DNA of 6,300 nucleotides, taken from assembly GCA_018824925.1 (NCBI GenBank), contig JAHJFH010000065.1, forward strand, positions 1-6,300, in the 5' to 3' direction. Position 1 is the stretch's first letter, and the number at the start of each line of letters is the position of its first letter. This DNA comes from Thermoplasmatota archaeon (lineage in GTDB: Archaea > Thermoplasmatota > E2 > DHVEG-1). Under the pieces are notes generated by a model. It ran no database searches. It saw nothing but the letters and a program-made list of their open reading frames with translations, and was not told where the DNA came from. Below, one piece after another: positions 1 through 5,893 of the stretch. The position numbers and the translations under genes are program-made.

Positions 1-520
1 CAGTGATGAGTTGGTTGGCTAGATCTGAGGCATATCCTTTAAAGCCGTGAGTGCCGTCATTAGTGCTGATTTCTAGTTGGTGGATATGTGGCTGTAGACG
101 TTTGATAAAGAAGAGTTCAGTTTTGGTTTTTACACCGATAATGACCGTTGTTTTTCTTTTCTTTTGTATCGCTTGTTCGATAGCGGGGGCAAGCATTGCG
201 ATTCCCGTGCCACCTCCGACAAAGAGGATATTTTTTCCTTTAATATGGTAACCATTGCCAAATGGCCCTCGAACACCGATTAGCTCTCCTTCTATTAGTT
301 GAAAGAGATTGGTTGTGGCGTCCCCGATTTTTCTGAATGTGATGCTTTTGGTGTGTGGTTCTATTTTTGAGACACTCATGGGTATTTCGTCTATACCTGG
401 GATCCAGATCATATAAAATTGTCCAGGTTGTGTGGGTGTTTCGTCGCTGAATGTTATGGTTCGAATATCAGTGGTTTCTTGTTGGGTTGCTAGGATTTTT
501 TTGATAATGGGGATATTCAT
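1..520 (-). CDS. pyrK: Dihydroorotate dehydrogenase electron transfer subunit PyrK (partial, C-terminus off the left edge)
   Basis: This is the FAD/NAD-binding subunit of the class 1B dihydroorotate dehydrogenase. It passes electrons from PyrD through FAD and normally a [2Fe-2S] cluster to NAD+. The frame stays open for 173 codons from ATG 520 to the window edge. It begins MNIPIIKKIL and shows a ferredoxin-reductase-like layout: an N-terminal beta-barrel with QPGQFYMIW near residue 40, an IPMSVSK segment near 48-54 where the family binds FAD (usually RPLS-like), VRGPFGNGY near 89, and the nucleotide-binding glycine loop VGGGTGIAML near 106-115. The cysteine cluster that would bind [2Fe-2S] lies beyond the edge, so it cannot be checked. 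The start overlaps the pyrD stop as ATGA. A GGGGTGG ribosome site (528-534) lies 7 nt upstream inside pyrD, so translational coupling is likely. The family call is secure; completeness is unknown. Confidence 0.9.
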   Translation of the reverse strand, partial: MNIPIIKKILATQQETTDIRTITFSDETPTQPGQFYMIWIPGIDEIPMSVSKIEPHTKSITFRKIGDATTNLFQLIEGELIGVRGPFGNGYHIKGKNILFVGGGTGIAMLAPAIEQAIQKKRKTTVIIGVKTKTELFFIKRLQPHIHQLEISTNDGTHGFKGYASDLANQLIT

Positions 521-1425
521 TGGTGTGCCACCCCGATTAGTTCTGAAAGATTTCTGTAGTTGTGGTTGTTCATCCATGTTGTTATTTCTGAGCATATTTT
601 TGTGAAAATATCTATTTGGCGATAATAAATACCTGATCCTATTTGGACGGCGGTGGCGCCCGCCATAATATATTCCAGGGCATCTTCGCCAGTGAGTATA
701 CCACCTACGCCGATGATAGGTATGTCGAGGTGTTCTGCTAGTTCATATACACAGCGGACTCCGATGGGTTTGAGTGCTTTCCCTGAGAGACCTCCGATTG
801 CATTGGCGAGAATGGGTCGTTGAAGATCGAGATCGATTTTCATGGCTTTTAGGGTGTTAATAGCAACGATGCCGTCAGCTTTGGCGTCTGCTGCTGTTGT
901 GGCAATGTCAACAATATCGGTGACGTTAGGTGATAGTTTTGGAAAAACAGGTATATGTACGGCTTGTTTTACTGCTTGGATGATGTGGGTGATGAGGTCT
1001 TTATCACAGCCAATTTGTAGGCCATAATGTTTTGCGTGGGGGCAGCTGAGGTTTAGTTCGAGTGCATGTGCTCCTGCGGATTGCATTTTGGTTGCGAGGG
1101 TGGTGAATTCATGGGGTGTTGCGCCGTAGATGCTTGCGATGGTAGGTATCTTATTATGCACTGTTTGTTGGATTTCAGGGAGGTATTCATCGATACCGGG
1201 GTTGGGGAGGCCCATGGCGTTGAGAAGGCAATAATCTAGGTCGATGAGGGTTGGGTTTGGGTAGCCGTCACGTGGGGTAATACCGATGGATTTGGTGACC
1301 ACGGCCGCTGCACCGTTGTGGTAGACTCGTTGCATGGTGTTTGCGTCTTCATCGAGAATGCCAGATGCAAGGATTGTAGGGTTTCGTAGCTTTATAGTGC
1401 AGAGGCGTGTAGTTAGGTCGGGCAT
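517..1425 (-). CDS. pyrD: Dihydroorotate dehydrogenase, class 1B catalytic subunit
   Basis: PyrD oxidises dihydroorotate to orotate, the fourth step of UMP synthesis, using FMN in a TIM barrel in the cytoplasm. The 302-residue length is normal for the family. Visible signatures are TKSIG (44-48, FMN lysine), LLNAMGLPNPG (67-77), NLSCPH (125-130) with Cys128 as the class 1 catalytic base, FPKLSPN (161-167), AINTL (188-192), GGLSGKALKP (211-220), GVGGI (239-243) and QIGSG (261-265). Cys rather than Ser as base, and the adjacent pyrK, place it in class 1B (NAD-linked). ATG 1425 is the first start in the frame. Only a weak SD precedes it, and a TATA-like CCTAAATAG at 1455-1463 suggests a very short leader. 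Codons strongly prefer C at the third position, unlike hppA in the same window. Confidence 0.96.
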   Translation of the reverse strand: MPDLTTRLCTIKLRNPTILASGILDEDANTMQRVYHNGAAAVVTKSIGITPRDGYPNPTLIDLDYCLLNAMGLPNPGIDEYLPEIQQTVHNKIPTIASIYGATPHEFTTLATKMQSAGAHALELNLSCPHAKHYGLQIGCDKDLITHIIQAVKQAVHIPVFPKLSPNVTDIVDIATTAADAKADGIVAINTLKAMKIDLDLQRPILANAIGGLSGKALKPIGVRCVYELAEHLDIPIIGVGGILTGEDALEYIMAGATAVQIGSGIYYRQIDIFTKICSEITTWMNNHNYRNLSELIGVAHQ

Positions 1426-1558
1426 GTGGGCTCAAGGGTATGCATCGTTTTGTTCTATTTAGGTATTTTCTGTGTTTGTTTTTTTATTATTTTTTGGTTA
1501 TTTAATCATCTTATTAACAATCGTTAACTTTATGTACTGGTAAATAGATTATCCATAC
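1426..1558. promoter_or_regulatory. Divergent promoter region between pyrD and the HTH regulator
   Basis: This 133-nt AT-rich gap separates two divergent genes. For the plus-strand regulator, the TATA-like CTTTATGTA (1528-1536) is centred about 26 nt before ATG 1559. No ribosome site precedes that ATG, so a leaderless transcript is the simplest reading. For pyrD, the minus-strand TATA-like CCTAAATAG (1455-1463) would place the transcript start around 1432, only a few bases before ATG 1425. The boxes are read by eye against the archaeal consensus, so transcript starts are inferred. Confidence 0.5.
1514..1527. repeat. Inverted repeat TTAAC-AATC-GTTAA, possible operator
   Basis: A perfect 5-bp inverted repeat with a 4-nt centre (TTAAC, AATC, GTTAA) ends one base before the TATA-like box of the HTH gene, where archaeal TFB would contact DNA. 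A bound repressor there could block initiation, so self-regulation by the adjacent HTH protein is possible. The arms are short and AT-rich, so chance occurrence is a real alternative. Confidence 0.3.
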
Positions 1559-1903
1559 ATGCAGAAAACTCCCTGCGAATTTATCATGTGGCGTGGCCTT
1601 CCTGTCATCAGAAAAGAAATCGCAGCGAGTCTTGTCCATGAATATGGTCTCAGTCAAAGGCAGGCAGCATTAAAATTAGGAATCACTCCTGCTGCGGTAA
1701 GTCAATATTTCTCAAAAAAACGAGGGAATACTTCTATTACTGATCCTCTCATACTTTCAGAAATCACGAAATCAGCAGAAAAAATTTGTGCAAATGGTCA
1801 TACGATTGTTCTTGTAGAAACCTGTCGGATTTGTCGTTTTATGAAAAAACATAATGGTTTCCAATTTGAGGATGACGCTTGCTGTGATGAATCTCTAGAT
1901 TAG
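1559..1903 (+). CDS. Small HTH transcriptional regulator, COG2522-like
   Basis: This 114-residue protein resembles the archaeal family of predicted regulators (COG2522). The conserved N-terminal block reads TPCEFIMWRGLPVIRKEIA (residues 4-22). It is followed by a helix-turn-helix at about 31-52 (LSQRQAALKLGITPAAVSQY) and a basic SKKRG. The C-terminal third carries CRIC (Cys89, Cys92), plus Cys77 and a Cys-Cys pair at 108-109, close to an acidic end. This could bind a metal or Fe-S cluster or sense redox state, but no ligand can be assigned. ATG 1559 matches the usual family start and fits a leaderless transcript. The gene is divergent from pyrDK, making it a candidate regulator of that operon or of itself. 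Its stop overlaps the stop of the convergent DUF2156 gene by 4 bp. Confidence 0.85.
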   Translation: MQKTPCEFIMWRGLPVIRKEIAASLVHEYGLSQRQAALKLGITPAAVSQYFSKKRGNTSITDPLILSEITKSAEKICANGHTIVLVETCRICRFMKKHNGFQFEDDACCDESLD

Positions 1904-2811
1904 GTTGCTTGGTCATTAATATCTTTTTTGTTTATATGATAAACTTTATTGAAATGATGTGGTCGATAGGATAATTTTGCTTGTCGTAGTCCTTCTATTC
2001 CCATGTCGCTTTCTCGATTTATGTATTCACTTGTGGTTTGTACATTTTTCGCAGTTTCCCAATTAATAACTTTGTAGACACCATCATAATCTGGTGAGCC
2101 TTTTTCAAAATGGACTAGCACCGTGTCCGGGGTCATATATTCATAGACAGCTATTGCTTCTATCTGGCCATTAATTAGTATCAGAAGACCTTTAAGATGG
2201 AGTTCATAGAAATGAGCGATAGCATATAAAATAGCTTTTCGTTCATGATCTAATAACTCATCTGATTCACAATCTTTCCATAGACACCATCGTTTCAAAA
2301 ACTCTTTTACCTCGGAAAAATTTTCTTCAGTAATATCTTCAACTTGATACTCTGTGGATTTGGTAAATTTATTTAATCGATTCCGTATGCTGCTATATGC
2401 TGATCCTTTCAGATGAACGAGATCCTCGGTACGATAGACATAATCAAAATAATCCCGATGACTCGTTAATTTTATGTAAGGGTATGTTTGTTCAATGATT
2501 TCTTTTGTTGTCCCTGGGATCATACCAAGTGGTGAAGGATTATCCAGCTTCTTGGCAAGCATAAAGACTTGTTTTAGCATATCTTGGGTAATATTACCAT
2601 GGGGTGGTCTGAGATAGGCCCTATCCTTAAAGTGAGTTAGTATAATAAGTTGATCATCTCTGATTGTATAGGAATACTGAACATAGTCTTGCCAACTTAT
2701 CATGGTGGTAAACACATAATCACTATGTGGGGGGAGAAATCGTGAATAATGATCCTTAAATATCGGGTAATCTTCAAGGGAAATTGGCTGAAAATCATTT
2801 AGATTGATCAT
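1900..2811 (-). CDS. DUF2156 / COG4866 protein (LPG-synthase C-terminal-like, double GNAT fold)
   Basis: This 303-residue protein is probably cytoplasmic, as no signal or membrane segment is seen. It matches the family sharing the C-terminal fold of phosphatidylglycerol lysyltransferase, two tandem acyltransferase-like domains. Diagnostic segments are DYFDYVYRTEDLVHLKG (120-136) followed by SIRNRLNKF (141-149) in the middle, and NRESDMGIEGLRQAKLSYRP (265-284) near the C-terminus. The membrane flippase part of true MprF enzymes is absent. Members are suspected to transfer aminoacyl or acyl groups, but the substrate here is unknown. ATG 2811 is chosen because a good SD (AAAGGAG) ends 5 nt upstream. 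An in-frame GTG at 2817 overlaps that SD and would add two residues. The start lies inside the end of the preceding GNAT gene (17-nt overlap), so the two are co-translated. Its stop overlaps the convergent regulator's stop. Confidence 0.85.
   Translation of the reverse strand: MINLNDFQPISLEDYPIFKDHYSRFLPPHSDYVFTTMISWQDYVQYSYTIRDDQLIILTHFKDRAYLRPPHGNITQDMLKQVFMLAKKLDNPSPLGMIPGTTKEIIEQTYPYIKLTSHRDYFDYVYRTEDLVHLKGSAYSSIRNRLNKFTKSTEYQVEDITEENFSEVKEFLKRWCLWKDCESDELLDHERKAILYAIAHFYELHLKGLLILINGQIEAIAVYEYMTPDTVLVHFEKGSPDYDGVYKVINWETAKNVQTTSEYINRESDMGIEGLRQAKLSYRPHHFNKVYHINKKDINDQAT
1918..1932 (+). terminator. Possible T-tract terminator of the HTH gene
   Basis: A run of six T (1924-1929) lies about 20 nt after the TAG stop of the plus-strand regulator. 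Archaeal RNA polymerase commonly terminates at T-tracts without a hairpin. The tract sits inside the 3' coding end of the convergent gene, where the opposite strand reads Lys-Lys-Asp, so it may simply be coding sequence. Confidence 0.25.
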
Positions 2812-3232
2812 TTCCACTCCTTTTTGAGTAAAGATACGGTGTGTGGTTTTGCATAGTGATAAAACCTAATGTCTGATAAAACTGTTCACTCCCGGGTTCA
2901 GCGATGAGACCAATCCAGGTGATCCCATTTTTTAAACAATGAGAAATAAGAATATCCAAGATTTGTTTGCCGATTCCTTTACATCGATACGTTGGGAGTA
3001 CAATCATATCTTGTATATAGGCATCAGATATACCATCTGAAATCACCCGCCCCATACCAACTGCTTTTTTCTGGGTTGTATCTTCAGCTATTGCAAAAGC
3101 ATAACTTTGTTTTATGAGTTGAGGAATTTTTGCGGGGTCATACTGTGGCCGCCACCAATTACCTGCTTGATACAATGATACAATATCTGGTATTGGCCAA
3201 TCGGTAACAAGACGAACGGTTATTGTATTCAT
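2795..3232 (-). CDS. GNAT-family N-acetyltransferase
   Basis: This is a 145-residue single-domain GNAT protein, a usual length for the superfamily, expected to move an acetyl group from acetyl-CoA to an amine. The acetyl-CoA pyrophosphate loop (motif A) is clear: IVLPTYRCKGIGKQIL at 77-92, matching the R-x-x-G-x-G pattern. Motif B is EPGSEQFYQTLGF at 112-124, with the usual FY..LGF ending. The preceding strand AYIQDM (71-76) is typical. The substrate cannot be told. ATG 3232 has a weak SD-like GGGATC upstream. The gene's end overlaps the start of the DUF2156 gene, so the two form an operon of acyltransferase-fold proteins. Confidence 0.9.
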   Translation of the reverse strand: MNTITVRLVTDWPIPDIVSLYQAGNWWRPQYDPAKIPQLIKQSYAFAIAEDTTQKKAVGMGRVISDGISDAYIQDMIVLPTYRCKGIGKQILDILISHCLKNGITWIGLIAEPGSEQFYQTLGFITMQNHTPYLYSKRSGNDQSK

Positions 3233-3323
3233 GAAAGATCCCGGATGGTAATGATTCTTTTTGTAATCATCTATCAGGTGAAAAGAAGAAAATGGTAGGT
3301 TTTAAAAACATATTTATATTTGT
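3233..3323 (-). promoter_or_regulatory. Promoter region of the GNAT-DUF2156 operon
   Basis: The minus strand holds a TATA-like AAATATAAATA at about 3311-3321, directly after the ferredoxin stop. A start about 25 nt downstream would give a leader of roughly 55 nt before ATG 3232. Within that leader, 3251-3270 contains an inverted repeat (ATGATT, 8-nt centre, AATCAT). It could be an operator or weak hairpin, but the arms are only 6 bp. T-rich sequence here could also end the ferredoxin transcript. Confidence 0.4.
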
Positions 3324-3533
3324 TTAACACGAGCTGTGTTCTATTGCGTTTTGCGGACACGCGTTAACACATGCGCAACATTCGATGCACTCTTTAACAT
3401 TTTTTACAATGGCTTTACCATCGACAACCTCAAAAATTTCTACCGGACATGCGATTACGCATTCACCTGAACCTATACATTTATCAAGATCAATGATAAT
3501 GGCTATATCTCCTTCCTTATACTCTTTTTTCAT
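3324..3533 (-). CDS. Small dicluster ferredoxin with an altered first cluster site
   Basis: This 69-residue protein is an electron carrier of the bacterial/archaeal 2x[4Fe-4S] ferredoxin type. The second site is complete: Cys49, Cys52, Cys55 and Cys59-Pro in CIECCACVNACP. An extra Cys53 lies within it, and Cys69 is the last residue. The first site reads CIGSGECVIACP (19-30), with cysteines 19, 25 and 29, but Ser22 stands where the second cluster cysteine belongs. Cluster I may therefore be [3Fe-4S], serine-ligated or labile. The start ATG 3533 has only a distant GGTGG upstream. A TATA-like ATTATAAAATAG near 3588-3600 may give it its own promoter, 92 nt after hppA. PFOR, encoded divergently beyond hppA, is an attractive partner, but this is inference. 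Confidence 0.92.
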   Translation of the reverse strand: MKKEYKEGDIAIIIDLDKCIGSGECVIACPVEIFEVVDGKAIVKNVKECIECCACVNACPQNAIEHSSC

Positions 3534-3625
3534 AGGTTTTCAATCCACCAACACATTTTTTTCTTATTTATCTTGAAATAACTGCTGCTATTTTATAATT
3601 TCTTATCATCAAACACCCACGGATT
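3534..3625 (-). promoter_or_regulatory. Intergenic region between hppA and ferredoxin, probable ferredoxin promoter
   Basis: The gap is 92 nt. The minus strand contains the TATA-like ATTATAAAATAG at about 3588-3600. A start near 3570 would give a leader of roughly 35-40 nt before the ferredoxin ATG. No convincing hairpin terminator for hppA is visible, so read-through from hppA remains possible. Confidence 0.4.
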
Positions 3626-5671
3626 TTAATTAAAAATGACAAATATGGGTAGAAATACTAGCGATACAATAGACATAAGTTTAATAAGAATATTTAATGA
3701 AGGCCCTGACGTATCTTTAAAAGTATCACCAACAGTATCACCGATAACCGTTGCTTTATGATTAGCTGAACCTTTGCCACCAAGATTCCCAGTTTCGATA
3801 TATTTTTTTGCATTATCCCAAGCGCCACCAGCATTAGCAAGAAATACCGCTAAAAGAAAACCCGTTGCAATTGACCCCATAAGCAGTCCACCAAGGCCTT
3901 TTGGACCAAGAATAATCCCAATGACTATTGGTGTAACTACTGCCATGACACTAGGAAGAATCATTTCTCTAAGTGATTGATTCGTACTAATTTTTACACA
4001 CCGAGCATAATCTGGTTTATTGACATCACTTTCAAGCAATTTAAACTCCTTAAATTGATATCGGACCTCCTCCACCATTGAATAAGCGGCTCGTCCAACA
4101 GCTCCTAAGGTCAATGCGGTAAAAATAAAAGGCAACATCGCACCGATAAATAACCCCGACACAAGATAGGGGTCATCCAATGTAAGCAATAATGTCCCTC
4201 CTTGAAGCGCGGTAATTTTAGTGATATAGGTAAAAATCAGGGCAAGTGAGGTTATTGCCGCAGAGCCGATTGCAAATCCTTTTCCCATCGCAGCGGTAGT
4301 GTTGCCTACAGCATCTAGTTGTTCTGTATGTTCCCGAACCTCTTTTCCCATACCCGCCATCTCAGAAATCCCTTGGGCATTGTCTGCAACCGGGCCATAG
4401 CAATCTGTCGCCAAGGATACACCCAAAATACTTAACATACCGACTGCTGAAATCGCAACACCATAGAAACCTGCGAGGATATGGGCAATAAGCATTGCAA
4501 TAACAACAGCTATGACTGGTATAATCGTACTCATCATCCCGGTTTGCATCCCCTGAATAATTACGGTCGCTGGACCTGTTTTTGCAGCATTCGCAATTGC
4601 CTGTACCGGTTTCCGTCTTTCGGAAGTATAATATTCGGTACTAAGTCCAATCACAATTCCCGCGAATAATCCTGCAATCATAGCAAAAAAAGGTTCCAAC
4701 CGTTGTAATAAATACCATGTCGCTAATCCACCAAAAACCGCGGTAAGAAACGTCGCAAAAAACAGAGAATTACGAAGCACACTATAGATATTTTTTCCCT
4801 TCCCCATGAGAACAACTAATGTACCAAGAATTGAGGCTATAATTCCTAAGGCGGCAATTACTAAAGGAAGCAGAATCGCGTTTTCACCAAAATCAGTCGG
4901 TATAAACCCATTCACACTCATACTCCCTGCAGCAGCAATTGTACCTAATACCATCGTAGCAATTATCGCATCGACATAGGACTCAAACAAATCAGCACCC
5001 ATCCCTGCAACATCCCCAACATTATCTCCTACCTGATCAGCAATCACGGCAGGGTTTCGAGGATCATCCTCAGGGATACCAGCCTCTACTTTTCCAACTA
5101 AATCCGCCCCAACATCAGCAGATTTTGTATAGATTCCACCACCGACACGAGCAAAAAGTGCAATAGATGAAGCACCAAATCCAAAACCAAAAAGAACATC
5201 GGGATCTTGAAATAAAACATATAAAATATAAACTCCGAGAACCCCTAATCCAACAACAACTAATCCCATAACTGCACCACTAGAAAATGCGATCGATAAA
5301 CCCTTACCAAGACTTTGTTTGGTCCCCTCAGCGGTTCGAGCATTCGCCATTGTCGCTGTGCGCATCCCAATGTTTCCAGCCACCGCAGAAAAAAGCGCTC
5401 CGACAATAAACGCCACAGCTAATTGCCAATTCATACCACTCCCGGGTATATATGACGCAATAAACAAAAGCACAGAAATAATAATAACAAACACAACTAG
5501 AACTTTATATTCACTAGTGAGAAACGCCATCGCTCCTTCACGGATAGCATTACTTAGCTCCTGCATTTTCTCATTACCCGGACTTTGCCGTTTTACCAAT
5601 GAAAATAACACTATAGCACAAATAATACCTAAAATGCCTCCAGCGGGTATAAGCACTGATAGAATATCCAT
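3626..5671 (-). CDS. hppA: Membrane-bound ion-pumping pyrophosphatase, K+-dependent type
   Basis: This integral membrane enzyme hydrolyses pyrophosphate and pumps Na+ and/or H+ outward. The 681 residues and about 16 hydrophobic segments match the family. The PPi site is intact: DVGADLVGKVEAGIPEDD (186-203), DQVGDNVGDVAG (212-223), DCYGPVADNAQG (423-434) and GDTVGDTFKDTSGPS (644-658). GNTTAAMGKG (456-465) has Ala460 and Gly463, the pair linked to K+ dependence; K+-independent enzymes carry Lys and Thr there. In the ion gate, GADLFESYVDA (225-235), Glu230 is placed as in Na+ pumps. Asp234 sits four residues on, where plant H+ pumps have their Glu, so ion specificity is left open. ATG 5671 is chosen over ATG 5692: it has AGGTG just upstream, gives the usual family N-terminus (MDILSVLIP), and the TATA-like box at 5691-5700 overlaps the longer start. 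Confidence 0.96.
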   Translation of the reverse strand: MDILSVLIPAGGILGIICAIVLFSLVKRQSPGNEKMQELSNAIREGAMAFLTSEYKVLVVFVIIISVLLFIASYIPGSGMNWQLAVAFIVGALFSAVAGNIGMRTATMANARTAEGTKQSLGKGLSIAFSSGAVMGLVVVGLGVLGVYILYVLFQDPDVLFGFGFGASSIALFARVGGGIYTKSADVGADLVGKVEAGIPEDDPRNPAVIADQVGDNVGDVAGMGADLFESYVDAIIATMVLGTIAAAGSMSVNGFIPTDFGENAILLPLVIAALGIIASILGTLVVLMGKGKNIYSVLRNSLFFATFLTAVFGGLATWYLLQRLEPFFAMIAGLFAGIVIGLSTEYYTSERRKPVQAIANAAKTGPATVIIQGMQTGMMSTIIPVIAVVIAMLIAHILAGFYGVAISAVGMLSILGVSLATDCYGPVADNAQGISEMAGMGKEVREHTEQLDAVGNTTAAMGKGFAIGSAAITSLALIFTYITKITALQGGTLLLTLDDPYLVSGLFIGAMLPFIFTALTLGAVGRAAYSMVEEVRYQFKEFKLLESDVNKPDYARCVKISTNQSLREMILPSVMAVVTPIVIGIILGPKGLGGLLMGSIATGFLLAVFLANAGGAWDNAKKYIETGNLGGKGSANHKATVIGDTVGDTFKDTSGPSLNILIKLMSIVSLVFLPIFVIFN

Positions 5672-5690
5672 ATGACACCTTGACGTGGGC

Positions 5691-5705
5691 ATTATAAATA
5701 AAGTA
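5691..5705 (-). promoter_or_regulatory. TATA-like box of hppA
   Basis: On the minus strand this reads CTTTATTTATAAT, a close match to the archaeal TATA consensus. Its centre is about 25 nt before ATG 5671. That predicts a leaderless or almost leaderless transcript and argues against translation from ATG 5692, which overlaps the box. Confidence 0.5.
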
Positions 5706-5826
5706 TTTGAAGTTTACCAAACAATCAAAATTCCTTAAAAAAACATACCCCACAAAATCAGAATATAGAGAGACTACGCCCTTTCTTAATATATCTTATA
5801 TAGAATCCAAATATTTATGTACAAAG

Positions 5827-5845
5827 CGCGATTACCGGTAACGCG
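5827..5845. repeat. GC-rich palindrome at the predicted PFOR transcript start, probable operator
   Basis: The sequence CGCGATTACC / GGTAACGCG is an almost perfect palindrome: the inner TTACCGGTAA is exact and the outer CGCG arms pair if one A (5831) is bulged out. It is the only GC-rich patch in a very AT-rich intergenic region. It lies about 25-40 nt after the TATA box CTTATATAG, so a bound protein would cover the transcription start. The motif CGCGAT also occurs twice directly, at 5827-5832 and 5842-5847. As RNA it could form a hairpin with little or no loop, which is less likely than a protein-binding site. Confidence 0.55.
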
Positions 5846-5893
5846 ATAAATCTTCAATCTATTAAATAAGAATAATTTTCTCAGGTGATAGTA

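Larger units (their letters stand above)
5672..5893. promoter_or_regulatory. Divergent control region between hppA and PFOR
   Basis: This 222-nt AT-rich region carries no credible gene. From left to right it holds the hppA TATA-like box, a stretch of about 90 nt with no recognised element, a TATA box for PFOR (CTTATATAG, 5795-5803), a GC-rich palindrome at 5827-5845, and a strong ribosome site before PFOR (AGGTGAT, 5883-5889). The PFOR transcript start is expected near 5825-5830, giving a leader of about 65 nt. Confidence 0.6.

Noticed and set aside
51..251. A 66-codon plus-strand open frame with a hydrophobic stretch.
   Set aside because: It is antisense to the well-supported PyrK coding frame.
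842..1027. A plus-strand open frame inside pyrD.
   Set aside because: It is antisense to the catalytic core of PyrD and has no independent signal.
5319..5675. A 118-codon plus-strand open frame.
   Set aside because: It is wholly antisense to the conserved N-terminal part of hppA and looks like no known protein; a shadow of the real gene.
5711..5722. Small GTTT-ACC-AAAC inverted repeat in the hppA-PFOR gap.
   Set aside because: Four-base arms in AT-rich DNA are expected by chance.
5817..5849. A ten-codon open frame (MYKARLPVTR) upstream of PFOR that could be a leader peptide.
   Set aside because: Its start lies at or before the transcript start predicted from the TATA box, there is no ribosome site, and its coding content is just the palindrome read through.
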